A stretch of 64,000 bases of DNA from a bacterium (GCA_016124895.1 WGMU01000018.1:107446-171445), one strand, 5' to 3'; counted from the stretch's first letter, positions 36,188-46,195 are shown. Program-made: numbers and translations. Notes: generated by a model not told the origin, from the sequence alone.

Positions 36188-36277
36188 AAGAGTGTTCCTT
36201 CAATTGGGATGTGAGAAACTCTGCCGAAACGCGGCGGCCGGAATCAATCGTTTCTTATGATGCGATTCCGGTCTCGT

Positions 36278-37054
36278 TCAGGAAACAAGCCGGACGGGGA
36301 CACCGCGGTCGGCCATGTATCGCTTTGTTTCGTCAATCGTGTACTCGCCATAGTGGAAAATGCTGGCAGCCAGCGCTGCCGATGCGCCGCCTGCCGTCAC
36401 GGCTTCAAACATGTGTTGCGGCGAGCCGGCTCCGCCACTGGCGACAACCGGAATCTTCACCGCGTCTGCCACGGCACGAGTGATCTCGAGATCGAAGCCA
36501 TCCTTCGTCCCGTCGGAATCCATACAGGTCAGAACGATTTCGCCGGCACCCAGTTCTTCCATTCTGAGTGCCCACTCGACGGCGTGCAGGCCGGTTGGAA
36601 TACGGCCTCCGTTGATGTGGACGTCCCAGACCTCGCTGCCGTCGTCCTGTTTGATCCGCTTCGGATCGATGTTCACCACGATGCACTGGCTGCCGAACCG
36701 CAGAGCGGCCTCTTTGACGAGGTCCGGGTTCTTCACGGCGGCCGAGTTGATCGAGACCTTATCGCAGCCGGAACTCAACAGCGTGCGGATATCCTCGATC
36801 GTGCGAATACCACCGCCGACGGTCAGCGGCATAAAAATCACTTCGGAAGTACGACGGACGACGTCGAGGATGATGTCTCGCTCTTCGTGACTGGCCGTAA
36901 TGTCGAGGAAGACGAGTTCGTCCGCGCCCTCAGATTCGTACCGCGACGCGATCTGGACTGGATCACCCGCGTCCTGCAGGTTCAGAAAGTTGACACCTTT
37001 GACGACACGGCCGGCGTGAACGTCGAGGCAGGGGATGATCCGTTTGGCAAGCAT
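36278..37054 (-). CDS. hisF: Imidazole glycerol phosphate synthase, cyclase subunit HisF
   Basis: 258 residues from the ATG at 37054, giving [20 protein letters not shown]; the open frame continues upstream but without family similarity. It is a (beta/alpha)8 barrel: catalytic D11 in IPCLDV and D130 in IVVNIDPKR; phosphate loops [13 protein letters not shown] and [13 protein letters not shown]. HisF takes ammonia from HisH and closes the imidazole ring. hisF and hisH lie 12 kb apart in this genome rather than together. It is divergent from nupC, 212 bp apart. Confidence 0.97.
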   Translation of the reverse strand: MLAKRIIPCLDVHAGRVVKGVNFLNLQDAGDPVQIASRYESEGADELVFLDITASHEERDIILDVVRRTSEVIFMPLTVGGGIRTIEDIRTLLSSGCDKVSINSAAVKNPDLVKEAALRFGSQCIVVNIDPKRIKQDDGSEVWDVHINGGRIPTGLHAVEWALRMEELGAGEIVLTCMDSDGTKDGFDLEITRAVADAVKIPVVASGGAGSPQHMFEAVTAGGASAALAASIFHYGEYTIDETKRYMADRGVPVRLVS

Positions 37055-37266
37055 GGAAATCAGTGGGCAGATACGGAGAAAGTTAATCAGCCAAAGTCGC
37101 TGCAAATTGAAAGTTTGGAGGGCGGGCCACTTTAAAACCGGCCCCTGGAACCGTCAATCTGCCGTCCTCACAACGGCCCCCCTCCGTCTGAGTTGGTCGC
37201 TGGCGAGGCGAGGCACCTGACAGATGCGTCGTGTCCTGGGTTCTGTGTCGCACCGGAGCAATTTCT

Positions 37267-38538
37267 ATGGAACGAGTCATCAGCTTCTGTGGCCTGTTCG
37301 TCATGCTTGGAGTGGCGGTTGCAATGAGTTCAGCACGGCGGAGGATCAGTTTGCGACTGGTCGGCGGGGGCGTGGCGCTGCAGTTCGTGCTGGCGCTGCT
37401 GATTCTGAAAACAGACACCGGGCGACTGATCTTTCAGTGGCTGGGCGATCGGTTTCGGTCGATGCAGAGCTTCACCGACGCCGGGACCGGCATGATCTTC
37501 GGCATCGCGCAGCCCGATGGACCTCCAGATCAGCAACTGTTGCGCACACTGGCGTTTGGAGTCCTGCCGACGATTATCTTTTTCTCCGCCCTCATGTCCG
37601 TGCTGTACCACCTGGGCCTGATCCAGATTGTGGTGCGTGGGCTGGCGAAGCTGATGCAGTTTTCGCTGGGAACGTCCGGAGCGGAAACGCTGGCCGCCGC
37701 CTCGAACGTGTTTGTCGGCCAGACCGAAGCGCCGCTCGTTGTGAAGCCGTACCTGCGGAACATGACCGAGTCCGAACTGATGGCTCTGATGGTCGGCGGC
37801 TTTTCGACCATCGCTGGCGGAGTGCTCGCGGTTTACGTTTCGTTCGGAGTCAGCGCCGCGCATCTGATGACGGCGTCCGTGATTTCCGCTCCCGCCGCGC
37901 TGGTCATCGCGAAAATTCTGATCCCGGAAACGGGCACTCCGGAAACCGCCGGACAATCGATTCCCAATATACCGCCGGCATCGCACAACCTGGTCGAAGC
38001 TGCGGCACAGGGGACGACTGACGGACTGAAACTCGCACTCAACGTCGCCGCCATGCTGATCGCGTTTACCGCGTTGGTCGCTCTGGCCGATGGGCTGATC
38101 GGCTGGTGCGGCGAACAATACGCGTGGCTCAGCGGACAAACAGCAGCCTCGGGCGAAGCGGCAGCCAGCAACTGGTCTTTAACCGGGCTGCTGGGTTACC
38201 TGTTCGCGTCGCTCGCCTGGTGCCTCGGGATTCCCAGAGAAGATCTGTTCGCGGCCGGTCAGTTGCTCGGGTTGAAAACCGTGACAAACGAATTCGTCGC
38301 CTACCAGCAGATGACCGGCAGCGAAGCGGCGGAACTGACGGAGCGATCGAAAATGATCCTGACGTACGCTCTGTGCGGCTTTGCCAACTTCGCTTCGATT
38401 GGCATTCAGATCGGCGGCATTGGCGCTCTGGTCCCGGAACGTCGCAGCGACCTGGCCCGCATCAGCGTGAAAGCCATGATCGGCGGTACGCTGGCCTGTT
38501 TCATGACCGCGTGCATCGCCGGAGTGCTGCTGGGTTGA
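37267..38538 (+). CDS. NupC/CNT-family nucleoside transporter
   Basis: 423 residues from the ATG at 37267 (GGAG eight bases upstream). About eight to ten membrane helices can be seen. CNT signatures are present: the N-terminal VMLGVAVAMSSARRRISLRL, GVLPTIIFFSALMSVLYHL, the central GTSGAETLAAASNVFVGQTE and APLVVKPYL (family motif 'G.E....A.N.f.GqteaPL'), then LMVGGFSTIAGGVL. The C-terminal half holds ALCGFANFASIGIQIGGIGA, also conserved. CNT proteins import nucleosides with Na+ or H+. It is preceded by a 212-bp divergent region and has no obvious partner gene. Confidence 0.94.
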   Translation: MERVISFCGLFVMLGVAVAMSSARRRISLRLVGGGVALQFVLALLILKTDTGRLIFQWLGDRFRSMQSFTDAGTGMIFGIAQPDGPPDQQLLRTLAFGVLPTIIFFSALMSVLYHLGLIQIVVRGLAKLMQFSLGTSGAETLAAASNVFVGQTEAPLVVKPYLRNMTESELMALMVGGFSTIAGGVLAVYVSFGVSAAHLMTASVISAPAALVIAKILIPETGTPETAGQSIPNIPPASHNLVEAAAQGTTDGLKLALNVAAMLIAFTALVALADGLIGWCGEQYAWLSGQTAASGEAAASNWSLTGLLGYLFASLAWCLGIPREDLFAAGQLLGLKTVTNEFVAYQQMTGSEAAELTERSKMILTYALCGFANFASIGIQIGGIGALVPERRSDLARISVKAMIGGTLACFMTACIAGVLLG

Positions 38539-38655
38539 AGAGGAGGGAGCAGGCAATGGGCAGTAGAGAACCGGGGGAGCGGGAGTAAACCGCGAGCAGT
38601 CGTCAGACCAGCCTGACAGAGGACTATTCCCTGCTGCCAACTGCCTGCGGCCGAT

Positions 38656-38700
38656 TAAAAAGCCAAGGCCGCCGCGAACTCCCGCTGTCCGCGACGGCCT
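38656..38700 (-). terminator. Rho-independent terminator after the large secretin gene
   Basis: On the minus strand, AGGCCG(T)CGCGG pairs with its complement across a 38690-38700/38666-38676 stem with a TCCCGCTGTC-type loop, followed within five bases by TTTTT (38661-38657). It lies 44 bp downstream of the secretin stop. Confidence 0.75.
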
Positions 38701-38743
38701 GGCACCCCGAACCAATTGGTCGGACGAGCTGAATTCAGCCCGG

Positions 38744-41700
38744 TTAGTCCACTTCAATGCCGAGCAGTTCTTCCTCTTCCTCGTGGATCACGATTCGAGG
38801 CGTGACCATCAGCATCAGACTTTCCGTTTCGCGGCCGACGCCGGAGTTCTTAAACAGTCGGCTGATGTACGGAATCTTGTTGAGAATCGGAACGCCAGCC
38901 ATGTTGCGGCCTTCGCGAAGCCGCTTCACACCACCCAGCAGTACGGTGCCACCGTCGGGGACGCTCACGGCCGTCTGAACGGAGATCTGAGCGATGACCG
39001 GCTGCTGAACCGTCGCCGTGATGCCGCCGAGTCCACCTTGATTACCTCGCTGACCACCACCACGCTGACCACCGCCGAAGCCGCCACCACCACCGCCGCC
39101 GCCGCCGAAGCCACCGCCACCGATGCCGCCGAAGCCCATCTGCGGATTGACCTGAGCCATGCCGGAGAAGCCGCTGATGGCCTGACCGAATCGACCGGTG
39201 CCGGATTCCGTATTCATCATTCGAGACGGACCGCCGCCGATACCACCGACGCCGAAGCCACCGCCCAGACCGCCACCGAGGCCACCGCCGCCGAAGCCGC
39301 CGCCACCGCCGCCACCACCAAACCCGCCACCACCGCCGCCAAGACCGCCGCCACCACCACCGCCAAGACCACCACCACCGCCACCAGCACCTGCTCCACC
39401 GAGGAAGGAGAACGTCTGGACTTCGATCAACTGATTGAAGAATGGGGCCAGAGCCAGGCGGACAAAGCGGCGGTCCGCGGAAATCACAGCCGTCACACTC
39501 AACGTGATACCGTCGTTGATAAAGCTGATCTGAGGCGTGAAACCGACTGAAAACGCGCCAACCGTTGGAGTCAGACCGATCACGAACGGTCGGTTGACTG
39601 AGTCGAAAATGGTTGCCTGGTCGCCGTTGAACAGCGTGACTTTCGGGGCAAAGAGCAGGTTCGATCGTTCATCCGCCTGGGCAGCCTGGATGAAGAAGAA
39701 TGTTTCAATGTCGCTGAGAATCGCGAGGCCCACCTGCATACCAGCGTTCGGCATGAAGTTACCAAAGTCGGGGACACCGATATCAAACGATCCCTGCTGG
39801 AATGCGATATCGAGGTTCGGAGTGAACGCGCCGGGATTCTGCAGACCGACAATCGTGGTACCGTTGTAGTTGTCCCGATTGGTCAACTCACGTCGCGGAG
39901 GCTGCGTAAAGAACAGGGATTGCGTCTGACCCTGCTGGTTCTGCTGGCCCTGCTGCCCCGTCTGGCCCTGCTGGCCCTGCTGTGTTGTCGTGCTGCCGAT
40001 CACGCTGCCGAATGGAGGCAGCGGGTTACCAGGACCGGTGCTCTGATTGTTGTTGTTGTTACCGCCAGTACCACCCGTCGTTGACCCTGACGTACCGCTG
40101 AAGTCCGGACCACCAACGGTGTCCTGAACGTTGAAGTCAAAGTCGATTCCGATTCGCTCGAAAAACTTGTCACTGACGCTGACCAGTCGGACTTCAATCG
40201 TGACCTGCAGGTCCTGCAGACGTCGCAACTGATTCAGCAGATCCGAGATTTCCTGATGAACCTGCTGCGTCTGACGAATCACCAGAGACAGCGTCGTTTC
40301 GTTGGAGACGATCGTGCCACTGCCGCCAACTTCAGACCACGAACTCGGCTCGACAACCGACGTGATCAGATCGATGAGCGTGTCAAAGTCGTACTTGCTG
40401 GTGCTGTTCCCGACAGACGCCTGCATTCCGTTGCCGTTGGACAGATACGGGCCACCGGCCGGACCACCTGGAGGCACTTGAAACTGGCCGGCGTTCTGCA
40501 CACCGCCCGCACCAACGGACATCTGACTGGACGCGTTGAACACGTTGTCGGTGAAACCGGAGTTCGCGCCCCTCGTCTTTCCTCGCAGCGAGACGACCAG
40601 GTCAGCAACGGGGTAAGCCGCCGGTGTCAGTTTGCCCTGCTGGCGAATGGAACTCGTAATGTTGAGCGCCTCGTTTTCGATGCTGTAACCCAGGCCCATC
40701 GGCTGGAGCATCAGGTTCAAAGCACTCTTCACCATGATGTTGTCGACGTCGATCGTGACCGGAGTGTTTGTGGTGAATCCTTCTTCTTCCAGAGCCACCG
40801 TATCGATCACGACGTTGATGCCGGCCGCGGTCTTGATATAGCGGATGACGTCCATCAGCGGAGCATCCTCGAAGTGCAGCGAGACCTTGTCGCTCAAACT
40901 CTTCTGGATCCGCTTCTCTTCTTCGGTCCATTCGCGATTGTCGTTGCCGTAACGCCCCTTGCGAAGTTTGCTGATCGTTTCCCAGTCGTCGCCAAAGACC
41001 ATGGGATGGTCATCGTTGACGCGGACAATCGCGGCCTGCTCGACGTCATCAAGCTGCTTCCAGAAGCTCTGCTCCTTGTTTTCCCGCAGCTTTTCATTGC
41101 TGTCGACCCGGTAAGCGAACTTCGACTTGAGCGTCATGTTGACCGCCGCCGGATTGGTCGGATCAATTTCCTCTGCCTGTTTGGCGATCACCTGAGCTTC
41201 GGCATAGCGTCGCTGTTTGAAGAGGCGATTGAATTCGTCGACCAGAGCGGCAAACTCTTTCTCGATGCGGACTTTGTTGCCGGTCTCGATCTTGATCTGC
41301 TGCTTGATTTCTTCATTGCGGCGCTGCTGATCAAGGACCGGTGCCCGCTGGGCCATGAAACCTTCGATCGAACCGCGGCTGCGCTGCAGTTGACGGACGA
41401 GTGACGCGAGCTGCTGCGTTTCAAAGCCGGAGTTCTCGACTTCGGCCATCGCCTGATCGAGCACTTCGATGGCTTCGTCCGGACGACGCTCCTTCAGAGA
41501 GTCCGCCCGCAGCATCGCGTTGAGCACTTCGCTCCGCAGACGGTCGAACCGAAGCTGGTCACGCTGCGAAGCGATATCGATCGGCGTTGCTTCGTCGTAG
41601 GCGGCACCGTCGGCCTGCACGATCTCACCGGAGGTCAGTTGAATCTGTGAACTGCGGCGTGGATTCAGCTCGCGCAGATAATCCTGAAGCTGCTGCGACT

Positions 41701-44700
41701 TGTAAGCGTCGAGCCGCTGACCGGACTGCCAGGCTTCCAGAAACGCCTGATACGCGGCTTCGCGATTGCCGCGTCGCAGATAGCTCTGCCCGTCATTGAA
41801 CAGCGCTTCGGCCGAAACTCCCGAGGGATGAATCGCCGTGATGTTGTCATATGGGTCGTTGTCGCCAGTGAAGGAACCAACCGCCGGAGTCAGGTCGCTG
41901 GGCATTGATTCCGCTGGAGTCAGATCCTGCGGCAGGAAGCTGCCCGAACCGTCGAGATCCCCGATCGTAATCGAAGCCGGCAGTTCGGCCGGCGGAGCCG
42001 CCACCGGCTCCGGCTGTCGGCGAAGCGGTTGAGCACTCGGCGACGTCAGTGACTGATTGATTTTCGCTTCGGCGATCTCGGCCAGAATCGTGTCGGGCTG
42101 CAGTTCGTACGGCCCGAATGTCAGGTTCATATCGCGAACTTTCTGCGCGAACATCTGAGCCTGATCGAGTCGTCCGGCGGCAACTTCTTCACGGGCGAGT
42201 TCCAGCAGCACCTGAGCCTGCTCGCGTCGAGCGTCACTCGCCGGCGCTGCCGTTTCCGCAGCCGGTCGAACCGGTGCCGGATCGGTCTGCGCGACTGTTC
42301 TGGCCTGCGTCGCCGCGGTGTTGCGCGACGGTGTGTTTTCAATTCGAGCGATTTCAGCAAGAACGTCTCGCGGCTGATCAGCAAACAGGTCATAGATAAC
42401 TTCCAGCTTGTCGGCTTCCAGGGCTTTCTGCCGGGCAGCCTTCAACTGTCCGTCTTTGATCAACTGCCGAGCCTGGCTGAGCAGTTCTGCCGCCTGCGCC
42501 GCTCGCTGTTCGTTGCTCGGTCCCTGAGTGGTCGTCGCTGGTTTTGCGGAAGTGGCAGCCACTTCCCCGGACGCAGACGCCGACGGTTTCGTGTCGAACG
42601 GGCTCGCATCCGGCAGCAGATTCGTGGCCGGCAGTGAAGACGCTGTGTTCTGAGCAACACTGGCCGCCGGTTTCACCTGATCCGGCAGCATTGGAATGGC
42701 GGGCTCGCTGATCTCTGGAACGGAATCCGGCATCGTGGCTCCGCTTTGCAGACGAGCAATATCGGCGAGGACAACGTCAGGCGTCTCGTCAAACGGCCGA
42801 TAGGTCACGCCGAGACGCTGGGCCTCGCGGACAAGTGCCTTCGCGGCTTCAAGATCGCCGTCTTTGATCGCGTTGCGGGCTTCCGCCAGAAGCTGCTGAG
42901 CCTCAGCGTGCTTCTGGTCCGCGCCGGCCTTTTCTGCGGTCGCCGGCCCCGGCTGCTGAATCTGCGGCTTTGGTTCCGTGCGAGCCACGGACTGAGTCGG
43001 CGCTTCGGTCAGGGTGACGGTTCCACTCAGCCGGTCAAGCTGCCGCAGAACGAGTTCCGGACGATCTTCAAACAGACCGTAACTGACGTTTTCGGCCTGA
43101 GCCTTCAAGGCAGCCGCGCGAGCTTCGTCGAAGCGACCCTCGCGCATCAACTGACGCGCTTCGGCGACAAGCTGCAGCGCGTATTCGTGTTCGGTCAGCG
43201 GACGTGGCTGAGCCGCCGGCTGCGGTGCGATCTGTGGCAGCGTCGCGGCGGCCTGCTGGACAGCCTGCTTCGGCGGTGCAAACGGATCTTCCTGTGGCTC
43301 GACAGCCGGCATCGGAATCGGTTGCTCGACCGTCGGCTGTGTCGAAGCCAGCGGGAGTGCCGGCCGGGAGACTGACTGTTTCTGACGACGTTGGATTTCA
43401 GCAACCACCTGCTCGGGCGTTTCTTCAAACAACGTCCAGGCAACGTCGAACTCGCTGGCCATCAGCGCCTTTTCATAGGCCGCTTCCAGGCGGTTCGAGC
43501 GAATGTCTTCGCGAGCGGCAGTCAGCAGAGACGCTGCGTACTGCTTTCGTTCTCTGGAATCGGCCAGCGCCTGCGGATCGATTGCCTTTGGAGTAAACGC
43601 TGGCTGCGGAGCTGCGGCCGGCAGCGGTGTCGCCTCTGTGAATCGACCGGACGGCTGCGGCAGGACTTCCGGCAGCGACGGGAGTTCTGGCAGTGCCGCC
43701 GTCAGAGGCCGTTCAACCGGCGGTTTGGAATCTGTGAACGGAGCCTCGGGAAGGGGTTCGAGTGCCGGCTCGTTGGCGGCAACGGGCCGGCGGATCGGCT
43801 CAGGAGTTTCGATGAGTGGATTGACGACCGGCCGACGCGTTTCGGCGGGCTGCTCGCCACCAACCTGCTGCATGACAAGCGGAGTCGGTTCCGTCAACGA
43901 ATCACTGGCCGGCGCTGGCTGAACCAACTGGGCTGGCTGAACTGGCTGGACTGGCCGCGGCGGGTTCAGGGCGATCGGCTGCTGCGGATCAATTTTCCCG
44001 GAGCGAACACGAGCAATGAACTGGGCGGGGGTCGGTTCTCCCGCACGCCACGTGACGCTCTCGCCGAGCAGGTCTGCAACGCTCGCCAGGCGAATCGCCT
44101 CGTTGCGGTCACCCTGCTGCCAGGCATTCCAGGCACGCTGCATGTAGTCGTCGACACGGGCACGGATCGGATCGACGTTGCCACCTGCCGGTGTTGCCGG
44201 CGCTGTTGCCATCGCCGGCTGTGACGCGAACTGCTGACCGGCGACCGGACGGATCGCTCCCGAATCAATCGACTGTGTCGGCGCAAAGTTCTGCGGTCCG
44301 GTCTGAACGGTCTGGTTCGAGAGGTCAAACGGATCGCTCTGCATCGCAGATTGCGGAGACTGTTGAATCGGACGCAGGCCGTTCGGTGCCTGAGTCGGAC
44401 GTGTCGGCTGCAACTGCCGGCTGGCGATCGCCGCCGGATTGAGACCGTTCGACCGTGTGCCGCCAAGCTGCTGCAGCAACTGCTGCGGGCTCGTCTCATT
44501 CGTGTCCCAGGTGACCTGATAGCGGGCGGCCGTCAGAGCGAAGCGTCGCGCTTCCGCGACGTTGCCCTTCTGAGCCTGTTCCATCGCCATCCGCATCAGA
44601 CGCTGAGCCGACTGTTTGTAAGCTCCCGTCTTGCTGCGCGATGCGCCGAGCGCCGAGAGTCCGGTCGAGCTGCCTGCGGCCGGCTGACCTGTCTGAGCCG

Positions 44701-44788
44701 AAAGCGGGCGTCCCGTGGTCTGCGGGATCTGCCACCATGCAAGTCCGGTGACGGCGGCCACGATGAGAAGTCCGGATAGCTTACGCAA
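38744..44788 (-). CDS. Giant secretin with repeated helical N-terminal units
   Basis: 2,014 residues from a TTG at 44788, seven bases after GGAGGA; no ATG fits. A signal-anchor covers residues 1-20 (SGLLIVAAVTGLAWW). Seven copies of a ~50-residue helical unit occur near residues 59-113, 209-266, 411-468, 533-586, 626-681, 759-813 and 853-909, with the pattern LL..AR..i..G.l..A...A and then y..fe..P..vL..I; an eighth TPR-like unit is at 989-1043. An STN domain is at about 1299-1393, secretin N-domain at 1466-1549 and the beta-domain at 1703-2009, with VPDGGTVLLGG and VPILNKIPYISRLFKN. A ~120-residue glycine-rich insert (about 1796-1916) interrupts the beta-domain. It should form an outer-membrane channel (type II/IV-pilus-like). 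Confidence 0.88.
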   Translation of the reverse strand: MRKLSGLLIVAAVTGLAWWQIPQTTGRPLSAQTGQPAAGSSTGLSALGASRSKTGAYKQSAQRLMRMAMEQAQKGNVAEARRFALTAARYQVTWDTNETSPQQLLQQLGGTRSNGLNPAAIASRQLQPTRPTQAPNGLRPIQQSPQSAMQSDPFDLSNQTVQTGPQNFAPTQSIDSGAIRPVAGQQFASQPAMATAPATPAGGNVDPIRARVDDYMQRAWNAWQQGDRNEAIRLASVADLLGESVTWRAGEPTPAQFIARVRSGKIDPQQPIALNPPRPVQPVQPAQLVQPAPASDSLTEPTPLVMQQVGGEQPAETRRPVVNPLIETPEPIRRPVAANEPALEPLPEAPFTDSKPPVERPLTAALPELPSLPEVLPQPSGRFTEATPLPAAAPQPAFTPKAIDPQALADSRERKQYAASLLTAAREDIRSNRLEAAYEKALMASEFDVAWTLFEETPEQVVAEIQRRQKQSVSRPALPLASTQPTVEQPIPMPAVEPQEDPFAPPKQAVQQAAATLPQIAPQPAAQPRPLTEHEYALQLVAEARQLMREGRFDEARAAALKAQAENVSYGLFEDRPELVLRQLDRLSGTVTLTEAPTQSVARTEPKPQIQQPGPATAEKAGADQKHAEAQQLLAEARNAIKDGDLEAAKALVREAQRLGVTYRPFDETPDVVLADIARLQSGATMPDSVPEISEPAIPMLPDQVKPAASVAQNTASSLPATNLLPDASPFDTKPSASASGEVAATSAKPATTTQGPSNEQRAAQAAELLSQARQLIKDGQLKAARQKALEADKLEVIYDLFADQPRDVLAEIARIENTPSRNTAATQARTVAQTDPAPVRPAAETAAPASDARREQAQVLLELAREEVAAGRLDQAQMFAQKVRDMNLTFGPYELQPDTILAEIAEAKINQSLTSPSAQPLRRQPEPVAAPPAELPASITIGDLDGSGSFLPQDLTPAESMPSDLTPAVGSFTGDNDPYDNITAIHPSGVSAEALFNDGQSYLRRGNREAAYQAFLEAWQSGQRLDAYKSQQLQDYLRELNPRRSSQIQLTSGEIVQADGAAYDEATPIDIASQRDQLRFDRLRSEVLNAMLRADSLKERRPDEAIEVLDQAMAEVENSGFETQQLASLVRQLQRSRGSIEGFMAQRAPVLDQQRRNEEIKQQIKIETGNKVRIEKEFAALVDEFNRLFKQRRYAEAQVIAKQAEEIDPTNPAAVNMTLKSKFAYRVDSNEKLRENKEQSFWKQLDDVEQAAIVRVNDDHPMVFGDDWETISKLRKGRYGNDNREWTEEEKRIQKSLSDKVSLHFEDAPLMDVIRYIKTAAGINVVIDTVALEEEGFTTNTPVTIDVDNIMVKSALNLMLQPMGLGYSIENEALNITSSIRQQGKLTPAAYPVADLVVSLRGKTRGANSGFTDNVFNASSQMSVGAGGVQNAGQFQVPPGGPAGGPYLSNGNGMQASVGNSTSKYDFDTLIDLITSVVEPSSWSEVGGSGTIVSNETTLSLVIRQTQQVHQEISDLLNQLRRLQDLQVTIEVRLVSVSDKFFERIGIDFDFNVQDTVGGPDFSGTSGSTTGGTGGNNNNNQSTGPGNPLPPFGSVIGSTTTQQGQQGQTGQQGQQNQQGQTQSLFFTQPPRRELTNRDNYNGTTIVGLQNPGAFTPNLDIAFQQGSFDIGVPDFGNFMPNAGMQVGLAILSDIETFFFIQAAQADERSNLLFAPKVTLFNGDQATIFDSVNRPFVIGLTPTVGAFSVGFTPQISFINDGITLSVTAVISADRRFVRLALAPFFNQLIEVQTFSFLGGAGAGGGGGGLGGGGGGGLGGGGGGFGGGGGGGGFGGGGLGGGLGGGFGVGGIGGGPSRMMNTESGTGRFGQAISGFSGMAQVNPQMGFGGIGGGGFGGGGGGGGGFGGGQRGGGQRGNQGGLGGITATVQQPVIAQISVQTAVSVPDGGTVLLGGVKRLREGRNMAGVPILNKIPYISRLFKNSGVGRETESLMLMVTPRIVIHEEEEELLGIEVD

Positions 44789-45888
44789 GGTAAGTTCCTC
44801 CAATTGACCGAACGGCGAGAGTTTGTTCGAGGGGTGCCTGGCTGATGTTGTGTACGCTGCTCTGAGTCAGATCAAGAATCTGGAACATCGTACGCAACTA
44901 TCAGGAATTCCACACAGACCAGTCTGCAGCGGGGTTCCTCGGGGAGGATGCTGAGTGGACTCTGCAGGGAATCGAAACAGGTAGGAAAGTGAGATGGGAA
45001 CTGATGGGTGACCCGGATGGGCCGGTGACCGGGAAGCGGAAGGTGTGACGTGCTGAGGCTTCCCGTTTGTCAGACGCGCGGAATTGCGTCTGTGCCCCGG
45101 AAAGTGCCCCAGGGCAGGCAATTGATATCGCTAATTCGAAAATCAGGTCAACACGTCATCTCAGCATTTCAATCGCTGTTTGAGGTTTTCTGAAAAAAAT
45201 TCAGCAACCAGTCTGCAGCAGTCGGTTGCTCCGGGATAACGCCGGTCAGACCCGGCAGGGCCAGAATGACAACTCAGCACAACACCGGAAACACCCTGAT
45301 TAAAGCGAGTTTCTGCCCGCGAAGGCGGTTCCAACGTTTCCGGCACTCGTCCGGAGCAATGTCAGGCACGCAGTTGAAAGTGTGACAAGTTTTCTCCGTT
45401 ATTGACCGCACTCTTGGCGACGCCACTCTGCAGGAGTAAGCTCCGACACCGATGCAGGCTTCGCCTTTCTGAAGTTGCATCGGCCCGGTCAGGACCAAGC
45501 GAGTAACACTGCTCACTTCCGTGACAGTGTTTCCTGACCAGACGGTGTTTACTGCTGAGGTGGATCCTCCGGCAGCACCGTCCCTGAAGCGGCCTGTCAG
45601 CCGTAGTTTCTCTGCTGCCAACCATCGGTTGCGTCAACCGTGCGGGACAGCCGCGGGCGTCATCAACGACGCACCGGACTCTGTGACTTTCTTGTTTGTC
45701 CAGAGTCATGCTGAGCGGCAACGGCTTTAAAGGCTCCGTCCGGCCTGCTGCACAGGACGGACTGTCCAACGCCCGTGACTCAAGGCACCACACCAGTCGC
45801 GGCGAATCAACAGCGACCCGGATCCAGTTCAGAACGACTTCGGTCGGACGTCCTGTGACCGGCAGCCTGACCTCAAGGAGAGTGAACG
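44789..45888. other. 1.1-kb divergent intergenic region
   Basis: No gene with convincing codon use. It lies between the secretin gene (minus) and the small basic protein/cold-shock operon (plus). A clear intrinsic terminator on the minus strand lies inside (45193-45230), which suggests a minus-strand transcript from the right part. The minus-strand open frames at 45274-45621 (115 codons) and 45362-46021 (219 codons) overlap one another and have poor third-position GC, so I do not call them. Confidence 0.5.
45193..45230 (-). terminator. Orphan intrinsic terminator on the minus strand
   Basis: On the minus strand AGCAACC (45230-45224) pairs with GGTTGCT (45209-45203) around a 14-base loop, followed by GAA and seven Ts (45199-45193). 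No recognised gene ends here; the next gene to the right starts at 45889 on the plus strand. Confidence 0.7.
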
Positions 45889-46065
45889 ATCGCACGTAAT
45901 CAGAACACCTTCGCCAAACGTCAACGGGAAGTCGAAAAGCGGGAGAAAGCCGAGGCCAAACGGCTTCGGCGGGATCAGCGAAAGCAGGACGAACTCGCCC
46001 GGGAAGCGTCGCCCGAGGCAAAGGTTATCAACGAACGAGTGGTGGATACTGACGCCGACGAGTGA
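45889..46065 (+). CDS. Small basic protein, apparent AUC start codon
   Basis: 58 residues if read from ATC at 45889. An AAGGAG site (45875-45880) lies eight bases upstream, ideal spacing. The stop TGA at 45883-45885 blocks the frame further upstream, and no ATG, GTG or TTG lies between it and the conserved sequence (only ACG at 45886). The protein runs (M)[20 protein letters not shown] and then [20 protein letters not shown], an Arg/Lys/Glu-rich helix followed by an acidic tail VDTDADE. It matches the type of small 'NTFaKRqRE..kk.kaeaKr.rr' proteins often encoded near cold-shock genes, whose first residues are M-A-R/S. A cold-shock gene follows 131 bp downstream. Confidence 0.6.
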   Translation: MARNQNTFAKRQREVEKREKAEAKRLRRDQRKQDELAREASPEAKVINERVVDTDADE

Positions 46066-46195
46066 CGCCCAGGGCTTACTCAGCAGTCGGCAGAGCGAAC
46101 GGATTTACAGAACAACTGATAGTTGCGGCCAAAGTCGCGTGAGTGCTTCTCGATTTGGTAACCGCAGAATGTTTTCCAAGCACTGGAGTAGTGAA

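Noticed and set aside
39030..39420. Short tandem repeats that might be a minisatellite or CRISPR-like array
   Set aside because: They are the glycine-codon-rich part of the secretin beta-domain (ggcggtggtggc words), irregular in spacing and without unique spacers.
45274..46021. Two minus-strand frames (115 and 219 codons) in the gap before the cold-shock operon
   Set aside because: They overlap each other and the small basic protein, have poor third-position GC and no SD or similarity. The orphan terminator at 45193-45230 keeps the 115-codon frame only a weak possibility.
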